Source: Caenorhabditis remanei
Taxonomy: Eukaryota > Nematoda > Chromadorea > Rhabditida > Rhabditidae
DNA length: 64,000 bases
Direction: 5' to 3'
Assembly: GCF_010183535.1 (NCBI RefSeq)
Contig: NC_071329.1
Coordinates: forward strand, 6,076,001 to 6,140,000
This document shows, piece by piece, positions 42,801 through 55,113 of this stretch. The position numbers and the translations under genes are program-made. Position 1 is the stretch's first letter. Every line of letters begins with the position of its first letter. Under the pieces are notes generated by a model, which saw only the letters and a list, made by a program, of their open reading frames with translations, searched no databases and had not been told where the DNA came from.

Positions 42801-45800
42801 CTCCCAGAAGGCAAGAATATTGTTTCTTCCGTTTGATACCTGGTACTGCCCATCTCTATTACTATATATTACTTTCCAGGACGGCTGGACTTGTCCATCG
42901 TGTCAAACTTCTATGCCATCACAAGCGGCACTGACAAAGCATCGACCGATTTGTGAAATGGCTGCTCTATACAAACCATTGATGGCTCAACTGGCTGGAC
43001 TTAGTACTGGAGGATCAGCGAATGCGATGGCAGCGATGCCCTATTGGCCACATATTTTGCAGATGGCTTCGCAGGTTAGTGGGGTTTAAAGGTAACTTTG
43101 GGTCATGGGTTTTTGTTTTGGGTTCCCTGAGAGAGGCATTTTATAGTTTTTTTTGAAATTTCTATTGAATTTTCATAATTAGAGCCAGTAAAAATGGCAG
43201 TTTCAAATTATTTATATTTTTATTTTTGAGTCTCTAGGATTTTTTCATTTTCACAAGTCAAACATGATAAGTTGAAATTTGAAACGGAATATATCCCTTG
43301 TTGATTATCTAGAACTAATTAGCTAAGAGGTAATTAAAGAGTCGAAACCCAACTTTTTATTTATGATGGTTTTTGATATTCCGTTTCCAAACTAGAACAT
43401 TTTGAAACCGAATATTTGGTATTTGACATTGTCTTATGTTCACGTTTGTCAGATTCCGAAAATTCGGTTTTCAAGATATTCCGGGACCATTTTGACCTGA
43501 TAGCAAGATGTATAACCAATAGACTCCATCTCGCTTAATTTTGAATCTTAAAGAAAATTTCAGCATAGATTAAAACTTATTCGGAACCAAGTTTCAAATT
43601 TGTCGTTTTTTTACACAGGTATAGACCTAACTTTAGGGCAACCTTTTAATATCGACTTTTTCAATGATGAGAAAAGTTTTTAGTTCTCGTCAACCTTCAA
43701 TAATCTGCTCAGACTTCTTAAAGCTAAAACCTTAGCTAAAAGTTTTACCTGACAAAAACTCTAGACCAAAATCTCAAAAATTCCATCTTCACTGATTCTG
43801 GGGACCCCGATTTCCCGCATTTTCTTCCCCTTGACATTGCAATACCCTCTCAAGAGACCCATCCAGTGTCACCTGTATTATGCAATACGATAACTATTTC
43901 AATAGTCAATCTCTCCCTCCTTTCGAGGGGGGCTCAATAGGAAAGAGAAGAGGATAACAATCGTCATAAGCAGACGTTAATTAACCTTCCCCTCCAACCA
44001 TATTTCTATCTATTTCTACCTCTTCCCTATGGCCCTTCTTCAATTTCCCGCACCCATCGGATTATCTTCTCCTCCTCCCTCTATTCCTGTTACCTAATGA
44101 GCTTGTCCTCCCATCTATCTATTCCATATTCCAGGTGCCTCACTTCCCTCTGGCCTTCCTCGCCGCCAATCCAGAAGCCTATGCCAAAATGATGCAGCAG
44201 ACGACGTCGTGCGCGTCTCCAGATGCCGAGTGTTCGTCGAGGTTTGTTGTGGAATTTTTGATGAGTGGTGCAACTTCTTTCGAGAAAAGATTAGTACGAA
44301 GGGGGTGAATAATTTAGGAGGGGAGATGTATTGTGAATAGAGATGTTTTATGAAAAAGTTGAAAAAAATTTTAGAAAAAAGTTTGTACTAGAGTGAGAGG
44401 ATAGTAAGTATAGATATTTCTAGGCCATTATTTGAGGGGATGACAAGATAAAGATCTAATTCTAATCCATTTTTTTCCAGCGGCCATGCCAGCGAGTCTT
44501 CCCCACCGAGCACCACTGAACCAGTCGACCTCACCGCTACCCCAAAACCCCCGTCAACATCAGAAATGGAGTCAAAATCAGACGACGGCGAGGACCGTGA
44601 CAGTATCGGAGATTCAGGAAACGATGATGACGATGATTCAGAAGTTGGAGCACACGATGAGCTGATAGCAACGACGACGTCAAACAAGAAGCACGCGAAT
44701 CCCCACTCGATCTCAGCCATCCTCGCCGCCTCTCAACAGCCACAACTCGGCGCACAGCCGTTGAGTCCGACACAGATTTTGGCGATGTTGCAACGTCCGT
44801 TCAGTTATAATCCATCTGCCGCTTCTGGTCATCCGTTTCTCACGGCAATGGGCGGAGTCAAGGCTTCATCGTCGCCGAATTCGAGTGTGAATGGAGCCGG
44901 AAAGGATAGGTACACGTGCAAGTTTTGTCAGAAGGTGTTCCCGAGGTCGGCGAATTTGACACGACATTTGAGGACACATACTGGAGAGCAGCCGTATAAG
45001 GTGAGAATGTTGACAGACATCTGGACATTGGGACAAACGGACAGACGTTTAAAATCCAAAAATTGTGGGAAATAACGATTCTTTTTTCAAAAGAGCGCGC
45101 TTGTCGTTTTTCGGATTTTTCGGTCAATTCTCAAAAATATGGACATCCGGACATTTCCCAGGCGCACAGACAGTCATCCGGAAATCCGGACACACAGACA
45201 GTCATTTGGACATCTGTTATCTTGGACAGACATCAAAACATCAGAAAAGAAATTCAAATTTCCCATTTTTCGAAGTTTGGACATCCGGACATCTAGGCAC
45301 AAAGACAGACATCAAAAACATTAAAAGCCGAAAGCTTTTCTCATTGGAGCGCTCTTACAACAAAACTGATGTACCCAAAAATTGGAATTCGAGCGCGTTT
45401 ACGTCTTGAAGTCTTCTTGACAACCGGACTTTCAGACACACAGACAGACATCCGAGTTTCAACATTTTCTTAATTTCAGTGTCAATACTGCGAGCGAAGC
45501 TTCTCAATCTCCTCGAATCTTCAACGTCACGTCCGCAACATTCATAATAAGGTAAATACGCCTAACCCTTTGTACACCTGTTAGTTCGTAGTCCCTATGA
45601 AGGAAGAGCGCTCTAGTGGACAGTCCAGTGGAGCGCCCTTGCTGTTCCCCAGTATCTTACTAACGCGCCTGGCACCCCGCTTCTTCTACTCCCGTTCAAT
45701 TTCTTTCTCTAAAACAATCCAAAAGTCTTTCCCCATCTGTTCGTGTTTGTAGCCGAACACCTCGCTGACACCCCATCACAGCCATCATCGCGTGAGAAGT

Positions 45801-46104
45801 CATCAGTCGTCGACTACGAATGCTTCCATCCCACCTACTACCTCCACCTCTTCAACTTCATCCTCCTCCATTCATCTCCTCCATCAACATGTTCCAGGAA
45901 CGTCCGTTCCGTTGTCGAAAGTGTGAGCGACGCTTCGGACAACAAACCAATCTCGATCGACACCTCAAAAAGCATGAGATGTGTTCTGAGGAGGCGTGCG
46001 GTGGTTCTTCTGGCGACGACGACTGTGAAGTTGCCACATCTTTAGCCACGTCGTCGTTCACTGACATTCCGCGTCTTGCCGCCGCTTTTTTGAATATTGT
46101 TTAG
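36804..46104 (+). CDS. egl-43: EGL-43-type EVI1/PRDM3 zinc-finger transcription factor
   Basis: Ten exons join with perfect phase agreement: 36804-36923, 38559-38660, 38711-38841, 40714-40878, 42269-42383, 42880-43074, 44135-44241, 44481-45000, 45480-45551 and 45898-46104; 577 residues. Exons 1-3 form a reduced PR domain ([35 protein letters not shown], matching the GEELLLF end of vertebrate PR domains). Fingers 1-3 ([51 protein letters not shown]) are followed by an acidic linker with PVDLT, a CtBP-type motif, then fingers 4-6 ([51 protein letters not shown]), almost identical to EVI1/PRDM16 fingers. In C. elegans, EGL-43 acts in HSN migration, anchor-cell fate and invasion. Long introns could host an internal promoter for a short isoform. 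The first exon may not be the true 5' end. Confidence 0.95.
37500..37960. repeat. TTAGGCTTAC-rich stretch in egl-43 intron 1
   Basis: TTAGGC occurs at 37559, 37606, 37738 and 37760, each followed by TTAC, among many related words (CTAGGCTTA, AAGGCTTACG). A similar but weaker texture lies at 35880-36400. TTAGGC is the nematode telomere unit, but here it is embedded in a longer interspersed word and not in tandem. Confidence 0.5.
39469..39639. mobile_element. Short hAT-type MITE in egl-43 intron 3
   Basis: Left end CGGGGACGTGCGGAAC and right end the reverse complement of CAGGGATGTGCGGAAC, two mismatches. Flanked by ATCAGGAA (39461-39468) and ATCAGGAG (39640-39647), an 8-bp target duplication with one change. 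The interior has the same TTTCGGAA words as 8664-9032. Only 171 bp. Confidence 0.8.
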
Positions 46105-46163
46105 CTTTTTTTGTCGAGTCTTATTTTATACTTTTACTGATTGATTGATTTGTATTACGGTAG

Positions 46164-46580
46164 GGAAAATGCGCTCTATTGAGAGATATGCGAAAATTTG
46201 AGTTTATTGTATTTTGATGGCCTAGAAAACCACAAAATTGAATTTCTAGGCCATGCGAGCGTGTAAGTCGAAAGTCCGGAAAATTAGGTTCTGCGCGCTT
46301 TAGGCCACGCCCTCATTGAGTTTTTAGAAACACTAATTTTTGGAGTTTTATGACACTTTTTCCCAAAAAACGTGATTAAAAAACAAAAAAACGGACCGCG
46401 CGCCAAAATTGCAAAAGTGGGCGTGGCCTATTTTTTGAAAAATGCCCCGAAATCTCCCTTTCAACGAAAAAGTCTTTCGTGGCCTAGATTCCCCCGCAAC
46501 AAACTTCTAGGCCACCATTTTTCTCAAAAAATTGAAATTTCCCGCCTGCAAACTCGAATTCTCAATAGAGCGTATTTTCC
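46164..46580. repeat. Long inverted repeat downstream of egl-43
   Basis: Begins GGAAAATGCGCTCTATTGAGA and ends TCTCAATAGAGCGTATTTTCC, an inverted repeat of about 21 bp with one mismatch, and inner words such as TTTCTAGGCCA and TGGCCTAGA are also inverted. Probably a palindromic MITE; it lies 60 bp after the egl-43 stop and could be within its 3' UTR. The remaining stretch to 47018 holds only T-rich sequence and a plus-strand AATAAA near 46867. Confidence 0.6.
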
Positions 46581-47018
46581 TCATTTCTCTTATCCCTCCC
46601 TGATCCTCCTCTCATCTCTTTCTCCGATTCTTTCGAAATTTCTTTTTTTTCAAATGGTTTCTTCTTTTTTCTCAAAAATCCCAAACATTTCATTTGTCTC
46701 TATTCCAAAAAAAACCAATCCAATTGACGGGAAATCCCCCAAAAAATTATTTAGATTTTTTCTCCGTACAAAAGCTTTTCTCTTTTTATGTACATACCGT
46801 ACCCGTGCCCTGCTCCCCCATTTCTTCGATTTTTTTTCTTTTTTTGTGCCAATTTTTTTTTTGAAAAATAAATGAATTATAATATAAATAGAGAAATTTT
46901 ACAGATTACAGCAAAATTGGAATGAGTAGTAATGTAATAACATAGATCAAGTTAGGGGAATGGATTGCATCAGAATTCGTAAATCTCATCAGAATTAAAT
47001 AAAAAAATCTCAATCAAT

Positions 47019-50000
47019 TCAAATCTTCTCCAACGACTCGAATGGTTTCTCTCTATTCAAGTTCTCATACAGCCGGAAGACGTCCTTCTCGACAGTATCC
47101 AAATCTCCGTCAGCATTAACGGTTTTCCAGAATGAATCGTCACGAAGTGTTGGCATGACGGCTGCCACTTTCTGTTGCATTGTTGCCGTCTCGAGACGTT
47201 CGGCACCGAATCCTCCACGTTGAGCGGCGACGGCTGGAGAGACGTCGAAAAAGAGAACGGCGTCGGGTTTCGGGAGACCGACGTCGGAAGAGCGAACCCA
47301 TTGTTCTGGGAGACCTGGAAAAATGAATTAAAAATCAGTTTTTCTCAAAAATGGAGATTTTCAGCATTAGAATATGCTTGAAATTTGAGAATTTGTCAAA
47401 AAAAATACACAAAAACTTTCGCGTGGGACTAGTTTTACAAAAATTTGGTTTTCTAGGCCACCACACCAATTTTGGTCTAAAATGCTGGTTTTCACATTTT
47501 GGACTTTCTAGGTTACCGAGTACACAAAATGACAGTTTTTGTCAAACAACACTCGTGAGGGACTAGTTTTCCGAAATTTTGGGTTTTTGGGTTTCCATCA
47601 TCAAAATTTCCGAAAAATAATTGGTGAAAAATGGCGTTTTTTGCATTTTATGTATCTTTTTGGCACATTTTTCTACGTTTTAAATTCCAAAAATCCAATA
47701 TTTGACATTCGCTCACAAATATGTGAAATAACTCAGTTCCCTTGCCATCACTATCACCATGACCACCTGATTCCATCAGTGTATCAAAAATAGAGTTCTA
47801 TCGAGTTCAAATAAAGAACAAAATGTCAAGAGAGAAATGCATGACAGCTGGAAAACTAATAATGATTCAATTTCAGCAGGGAAAAGTCTAGAGAACAATC
47901 AACTAGGAACTTTCAGTTCATGTACTTTTAAACTTCGTGCTGCTAAATGTTCGGCACGGTTTCTTTCTTGATGTTCATTGTGGTGGTTGTGGTATTCAGG
48001 AAACATAAGTTTGGCATCATTGACCTGTTTTTGTCATTTAAATTATGGAGCCTGTCATCTGAATCACAAAAAGACTGTCATAAGACTCTGATACTGAAAC
48101 TTCCAACCACATGGTTAGGTCAGAATGAGAGTCATCTGACCCATTTCATTCCAACCTGCTAGACTATACACTCACATACAATCTACACAATCCTTCTAAA
48201 GATCGTTTCGACCTTCTTGTGTAGGTGCCGTTTGACATCTATTGCTCACTGCTGCCACACCTTTATTGGTTAGAAAAACCTCAAAGTTTTTTGACCGAGT
48301 CGGCAATCAAATTCCATGGAATTAGTTTTACCATTGTTTGAATTAGGCGTTTTCTCTGAAACCAAGATCACATTCTTCCGGTTTTAGTGTCAAATGAAAA
48401 AATGACAGTTTGATAAGAGATAAGGATGGAAAGCGGTATATGGTAGTGTCGGAAGTGATGATATCATTATTGGTTGGGAAGAACGCCAACAATTTGATTG
48501 AATGTCATTTTGATAAAAAATGAAGATCATTGTTTGTCGCCTCGATTGGAATTACATGACATCAACATCAGCTACAGTACTCCTTACTGGTCAAACTGTC
48601 TAACAATAACGAGGAAGACGAAGTTCGAATCGAATCGGGACGTGAGCTCGTCTCTAAGTGCACTCCCCATACAAACAGAGCTCCATCCCGAACAAATCAT
48701 CCAACTTTTCCTCTCTTCTCCATTTCCTGTCCTTTCATGGAGGCGAATGAAGATTGGATGGAATAGGTGAGATGCAAAGCAAACATTCAATCTAAAAAGC
48801 GATGAGAAGAAGGGGGAGGCAGGAGAGCAACACAGTGGCATATATTGTGTTGTGCGAAGATTCGAGACGACGGACAACGACATGTTTGTATTCGGATTGG
48901 TGGTGCACAGCACATGTGCGTTTCGACGATGAATTGATGAATAACACTGTCATAATAGGGCACTTCTAAGTGGATCATCACAGTCATCGTATTGGTGTCA
49001 ATAAGTCTTTTCTCTCCACGGGGGAGGCTCATTCCGGGAGTGTGTTATTTGGAATGAGTGACAGACAGAACTCGTCTTCTGGGAAACAAGAGAGAAACAG
49101 GTAGCAGGTTTTTAGAAAAGTGAGGGACTTCCCAGAAGGCGTGGAAGGTTTTGGAAGACGAGGTGTTGGCAGAAGAGAAGAAATTCTAGAAACCAGTTCA
49201 CATTGCTCTCATCGTAGAGTGATTCTAGTGCTTTTAGAATCTTTGATTGTCAGAGTTTCAGAAAATGTGATATTTTATTGGAATGATTCCAAGTGTTAGA
49301 ATGTGACTATGTACCCGTTTTCAGATTTCCGGGTATCTGAATATCTGAAATCGGAATTTCTGGTTTTTGAAATAGAGAAATTGAGAGACTCGCGGTTGGT
49401 TTTTTTCATACTTGTCAAGGGCCGGGCCGAGCCGGGCCGGGCTTTTTTTCAAAACGTCAGGCCCGTCTTTTTGGAGGGAATTTTTTTTCAATTTTTTTTT
49501 CAATTTTTTTTTCAAATTTGATCAAGGTGTACTAAGATGAACTCAGACTTTTCTCATAGAATAATATGAGTGTCTTTTTGTCAATTTTTCCGCATGAAAA
49601 ATTGAAAATTTTTCTCAAAAATCCTCCTGACAAGACGGGTCTGACGGGCCGGGCCCGGGCCGAAGCTTTCCAGGCCCGGCCCGTCATTTGACAAGTATGG
49701 TTTTTTTCCACTCGAGTTTCAACATAGGCGAGAATTCGAAATATGGAAATGTCATTGTTTTTCCCTAACAATCTGATTATGGGTCCAATCAGATCTCAGG
49801 ACGTTCGGATGAAAGAATATCCAGATTTCCAAGCCGATTTTTCAAATTTCGAACACAAATCGTCTTAGGAAATTTCCAGAATACACCCTGAAGGCGTATT
49901 CTTGATATTCAAACGTCAAACTGGAAATTCCGGAATCGCATAGTTTCAGAAAACGTCGGAAACCTCTACCAAGAAATTCCAACCTTCAGAAGACCGACTA

Positions 50001-53000
50001 CTCATCCGAGATTCACCGCGAGACGAATCTGGATATCATTTTCTTCTCTTCCTCAAAAGCAATATGAGACATTTCAAGGGAGAAGCAAACAATCTTGGCG
50101 GCAACCCGGAAGACGATAATTATTATTAGTATCTCATTCTTCTCTTCTCGGAGCCATATATCTTCCTTACCTGAAGGAGAGGAAGAAAGAGTCCTTCGAA
50201 GACGACAGCCGGCTTCCCGCCGCGCTTTGGCAACAAGTTTAATTAGCCGCCCATTGGGTTCGGTGCTCACGGCGGCTGCTTTTGGACCACCGGACATCCT
50301 AATATGGGGTGCTCATTCACAACGTCATCATAATCGGTTCCGTATTTGTGTGCTTTTGAAGGAAAGGCATACACAATGATACATTAGTCGGTTATGATGA
50401 TGAGGTACGGGAGGAGGAGAAGGGATTAAGAAAAGCACAAGACGAAGGGACGATTCAGGTAACATGAGAGCTTATTGTCTAATTAGGGATGAATAAAGAG
50501 AAGATGAACATATGTTTTTGAAGAAGAGCAGCTGATGAGGATGATTTCCGGTGAATTTGATTGTAGGGACTGTTTTGTCCATCAGAAGACGTCCTACAGT
50601 ACCACACATCTACAGTACTCCTCTCATATTGACACATAGCTAACCATAACACCAAAAGTATGCCTAACCACTTGACTGACGACACGTGTGCCCCTTCCGT
50701 GTCCTTTTAATCACCTTGTCGGCGATCCTTTATCGGCGACCACTAACCGGCGATAATCGCTCCGAGACCCTCTTCAGTGAGTGCTCCGTGCAAATGTTTT
50801 GATTACTGCACCAGTTCTACCCGACAGGTTATCATCAGAAGAAAGGTGTCTATTGGTTTGGCAAATATATGAGTGAAGACACACATAAACGGTCATCAAA
50901 ACGCGCCAAAATGATGGATGGGTGAGCACCGAGAGGGGGAGAAGGAGGAGGATAACGGAGTGAGGGGAGATTGAGGGATTCTGAAATTCAACTATCTGGA
51001 ATTTCAGAAATTTGTTCATAACATCACGCTACGATACATTTCCGACAGTAGAACGAGAGCTGTGGCATCATTGGAATGTCGGAAGCTTACAGATGTTCTG
51101 ATCAAGAGCTTAGAGTTCGGACTAGATTAGGATCGTCTACAACTAAAACTGCGGAATGACTTTCTGCTGGTCATGACTAGCAAGGAGCCCAACAACTGAG
51201 CAGATATCCTTGACTCCATGAGCCTAAATATGACATGCTCTACTGAGCCTGTAGGCTCTTGCCAATATGGTTCGGATATTCACAATATTTCCATCCGACG
51301 CCACGTAAAATTTTCTTATCCGTTAAAACTAGTAAGACTAGTGACCGTCTGTAACACCGAACATTGGTGTCAAGTCATGGACTGTAAGACGTGATTTTCA
51401 AGCTAGGTTCATCTGGCAGGCTCTTTCAAAACCCGAGGACTGCTGGTCTGGGTTGGTTAGAAGGTGCTCAAATCGTAGCAATAATCTGAGACTGTCATAG
51501 AGGATCTCACCGAATCATGCAGGAACCCTGCCTTTGATGGATACACGAAAAAAAAAAGTAAAGCTAATTACCGGTTTGCCATGTCATATACCCTAAGCCA
51601 AGGATCATTATGTGATAGAGACCATCCGATTGAGCTCCCACAGTCTCTAAGACTCCTCCCCCTCATCCTGGGATCCAACCGGAAGCGTAGTCATCACTCA
51701 AAAACTTCATCTTTTTGCTATTTCTGCTTTTCTTCTCCTCTTCTTCTTAGTCCGTTTCCGTTTCCTTCCCATCACTCTCTTTCTTCTTCTCCTTGTTCTT
51801 CAAAATAGTTAGTTTCCCCTCTTCTTCTTCTTCGTTTTTGTCAGTCTTCTTCTTTCTATTCTTTCCATAACAACTTCCTGCCCATCATCATCATCATCTT
51901 TTTCTATGTCTTCAGAAAATGTCTCTTTTTACTTGGAAGAGAATAGCTTCTTATTTGTTTTTTTTTACTTTTCTTCTTCTGGCTCAACGGATGAGATGTG
52001 GGGACTTTCAGGAGTGTGAAGATTCAAATCTCATCAAATCCGAGGAAAGAATTCGGATGAACAAGACGATTGGGGCTGCTGCGCCGCACTTCCTGTGTCC
52101 TATTCATTAGCTTGTCGCGCACCTGTTACCACAGGTTACCCCTCTTTTAGCATCTCAAGACAATTAGAGGAGGAGAAGCGAAACGGAATGAAGAGAAGGA
52201 GCCTGAAGAGAAGTGACAAGAAAACACAGAGAGACATAATTATAGGGGGTCAAAAAATGAATGGGAGGGAGGTGCGTGAATTTAATGGTATGGGGATTTT
52301 GGAGAGTTTTGGATTTTGAGAGGGTTTCGAAATACTCCAACAGAGTTTTGATGGAATATTCAAGATTTTGAGGTTTTTATCAAGTAACTCAAGAAAATGT
52401 GCTCAAATCACAGATTTTCTAACTTTTTCCGCTCGTAAATTTTAAAAAAGCTAAATTTTTTGAATTTCCACTAAAAACCTCATTCTCATTTACTGACAGC
52501 TTTCGATCCGATTTTACTAATTTTCGGTGATTTTAAAGCAGAAATTCATCAAATTTTCGAAATTTTAACTGAAAATCAATCAATTTCGACTGTTTTCCGC
52601 CGAAAATGGTTTTTTCGGCCAGAAAAAAAACAAGTACTTGCAACCGATAGCTGAAGTGAACTGTGCATTTTTGAAGAAGTTTCAATTAAAGCATTTCGAG
52701 AAACCGGGTTTTTGACTAAAGAAAGAGAAAAAATTCGCTATATTCAGGTTTTTTTTTCGCAAAAATTGTCATTTTCCGACATTTTTCAACGAAATTCGCG
52801 CCGACGGCGCCCCAGCCCACTAGAATTATTTATGCAAAAAATCGGAGGAAACTGCCAAATTTCGTCTTAAAACTCCCGTTTTCCTGTACCTTTCGCCAAC
52901 GAGTACGCGACACCACTGTAACAATAACGATCGCAAATCACGTCGATTCCGTTGGCGATATTCTCTCGAATCATTTGATTTTTCAAGAATCGATCCGCCG

Positions 53001-53321
53001 AGAACATCAAATGAAGCGAGTGCTCATCCAGATCAATCTCCTTTTTCAGATATTGGTCGATGAGTTTTCCGATTGGTGATGAACGGTCTAAAAGTGGATT
53101 TTCAATGATTTTTCAGAGTGAAAACTTGATTTTTACCTGGAAAAGCTTGAAGAACAGCTGATCCTTCGGCTCTTTTGTTGAGCGATTCGACGAGACGCTT
53201 CGCTTGTGTCGATTTTCCAGAACGATCAAGTCCTGGACCAAAAATTATTTAAAAATCTGAATGGAAACGAATAAAAACCTTCGAATACGATCAGAACTCC
53301 TCGCTTTTGAGCGGCCGCCAT
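47019..53321 (-). CDS. dtmk-1: Thymidylate (dTMP) kinase
   Basis: Minus-strand exons 53321-53279, 53232-53137, 53087-52890 and 47314-47019 join with phase 1 each time to 210 residues, the usual length of the family. It phosphorylates dTMP to dTDP using ATP for DNA synthesis. The P-loop is split by intron 1: GVLIVFEG|LDRSGKSTQ. Next come the DRSSPIGKLID segment, LHLMFSADR, and the DR(Y/F) motif ICDRYCYSGVAYSLAKG, all standard for TMPK; the last exon has LPKPDAVLFFDVSP and the lid-type segment RGGFGAERLET. The final intron is 5575 bp, very long for a gene of this type here, and contains repeats and a possible small gene on the other strand. The C. elegans counterpart (R53.2, by memory) neighbours egl-43 as here. 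Confidence 0.93.
49411..49695. mobile_element. GGCCCGG-ended TA-flanked element in dtmk-1 intron
   Basis: CTTGTCAAGGGCCGGGCC on the left and GGCCCGTCATTTGACAAG on the right, in inverted orientation, with TA on both sides (49409-49410, 49696-49697). The centre includes a piece resembling the TTAA MITE at 18038 (CATAGAATAATATGAGTG), so one element has been inserted into or fused with the other. Confidence 0.65.
51919..52110 (+). CDS. Candidate small secreted protein nested in dtmk-1 intron
   Basis: An ORF of 63 residues follows a TGTCTTCAG acceptor by three bases (CAG-AAA-ATG), as in trans-spliced genes. The N terminus looks like a signal peptide: basic MSLFTWKR, hydrophobic YLFFFTFLLLA, then a polar stretch and CGDFQEC. 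The mature part would be about 38 residues with few cysteines (CGDFQEC ... FLCPIH). The gene may be longer with a further exon (an acceptor TTACCACAG is at 52135). No family recognised. It lies opposite to dtmk-1 in its last intron. An alternative is chance; the signal peptide and acceptor are the only support. Confidence 0.4.
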   Translation: MSLFTWKRIASYLFFFTFLLLAQRMRCGDFQECEDSNLIKSEERIRMNKTIGAAAPHFLCPIH

Positions 53322-53761
53322 TGTTGAAGGGGATTCTGTAAAACCAATTCGAAAAATAGATGAAAATAACAAAATTTTTAGAAATAAAGAGAAAAATGAA
53401 ACATTTCGGCGCAACTAGAGAATCAGATCTTGCGATCTAATCTTTTTCCATTTCAATAGAAAAAAGAAGTGGAGAAATCCAGAAAAATCGCATCGGCTAT
53501 CTATCCTTTCTCTTCTTTCGATCCATGTTCTCCGCGTCTTTCGCCAATCCATACACTATTTATTCTCTCATAGAAAAAGACACAAACACACAAAATCGAT
53601 AGAGGGGGCTAAATTAACGGGAGAGATACATCTCGGAAAGGAGATGTATCGGGGGTGTAAAAAAAAGGAAGAAAAATACGAATAAATCGGTTGGCTGAAT
53701 CGTCCTCCCCCCAATTGAGTTTGGATGTCGATCTTTGAAGAGTAGACGAAGTCGAAAGCGT
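53322..53761. promoter_or_regulatory. Spacer between dtmk-1 start and ATP synthase f stop
   Basis: Both genes are on the minus strand, so these 440 bp hold the 3' end of the ATP synthase gene and the promoter of dtmk-1. No clear element is recognised. The acceptor-like ATTCTGTAAAACC (minus strand: TTTTACAG) at about 53338 may be a trans-splice site 17 bases before the dtmk-1 start. Confidence 0.45.
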
Positions 53762-54361
53762 CTACCAATGGTACATGGTCTTCTGGAAGTCGACGTAACG
53801 GTGCGACTTAACGAGCCAATTGAGGAACGAGTAAGCGAAGATGAAGCGGAAGATGACCTTGACCTGAAGGAAGAAAGCAAAATTTCAGAGTTCGAAGCCA
53901 TAGGGTTTTGCGACTCACGGTGTTATTGTAAACTGGTCCTGAGTAGTAAAGGTTGTGGACTCTCCAGACGTTGCGCATGAACTCGTTGTAGAAGGCCGAT
54001 GGGGTCTTATCACGACGAGCGATCCAAGCTGGGAGCTCTCCGAGCTTAACGTCCATCAACTTGGTGTCGAGCTTTCCGTAGTATCTCCAGTGGCAGTATG
54101 GTCCGTGGACGTTCTTGTTCCATCTCTTATCGAACAATCCAATCTCGGTCTTGTTCAAGACACTGAAATCATGAAAGTTGAAATTTTGTTTTAAAACCCC
54201 GTTAAAATTTTTTCAATTTTGAGAATTCATGAAAGAAGAACGAACCGGTTGTAGAAGAACACTCCTACGCGCTCAACGGCGCGAGAGATCGGGATGAAGA
54301 TCGCGTCCGGAACCCATGGTCTGAGTTGAGTGTGTGGTGGTGGAGGACGGAACCAGGACAT
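53762..54361 (-). CDS. Mitochondrial ATP synthase subunit f
   Basis: Exons 54361-54246, 54162-53919 and 53863-53762 give 153 residues, all phases consistent. It starts MSWFRPPPPHTQLRPWVPDA and contains NKTEIGLFDKRWNKNVHGPY, a KLGELPAWIARRDKTP segment (subunit-f hallmark), and a C-terminal membrane segment VIFRFIFAYSFLNWLV followed by the short HRYVDFQKTMYHW tail. Subunit f is part of the Fo membrane sector and helps dimerise the enzyme. The nematode version is longer than mammalian subunit f (about 90 residues) because of the N-terminal half. It corresponds to C. elegans R53.4 (from memory). It is divergent from psf-1 across 750 bp. Confidence 0.92.
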
Positions 54362-55113
54362 TACTGAAAAATCATTATTGGGAAGTTATAACATAGAGAG
54401 AGAGAGAGAACATAACCGCGGTCAAGAGAAAGAAACAACTGAAATTGCAAAAATATCGATGTTTTCCTAATTTTTTATTTATGAAAAAAATTTACTTCAA
54501 AACATTATATGAAATGTTAAACAGTAAACAAAAATAGAATTAAACAAACGCTTACGACCAAATTATGTGAAACCACCGTTAACAGTACAACATGCCGCCC
54601 GAGGGAGTTTAGAGGGCATTTTGACACCATTTCTGAGGTTTTCGTTTACAATTCGACAAAATGGAGCTCGATTATGATTATTTACGCGAAAAACAGCGAT
54701 AAACAAGAGAAGATGCTAAAACTATTTTAAAAAGCGTTAAACTTTCATGACCTTTCCGAAGCAATTTTGCAGTACTTATCGACAACTTTCGTGATTCTGG
54801 GCATGAAAAACGGTGAAAATAATGATTTTTCTATCACTTTTTAATAAAAAATCGTGAAAAATGATAAAAACTAGCTGAAAAATGGACAAAACCTGAAAAA
54901 GGTGTGTAGTTTCCAACGGGCGGCGGTGTTTTCTCCTTTTCGTTGCGAGACCCATGGCCGTGGAAGAGGTGCTGCAGCAAACTAGTCCCCGGTGAAAAAT
55001 TGGAGGGAAAATCACTCCATTTGAAATTTGAAATGTTGATTTTATGATTTTAAATTGATTTTACTTGAAATTTCTCAATTTAAGCAGAATTTTTTACAAT
55101 TTTCAGCACAAAA
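54362..55113. promoter_or_regulatory. Divergent promoter of ATP synthase f and psf-1
   Basis: The 752-bp intergenic segment includes a GC-richer island (54900-55000) with GGGCGGCGG and TTGCGAGACCC. CGAGACCC-type words recur at other spots of the window (near 18938, 29180). No ORF supported. TTTTCAG at 55101-55107 immediately precedes the psf-1 start and is a likely trans-splice site. Confidence 0.45.
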
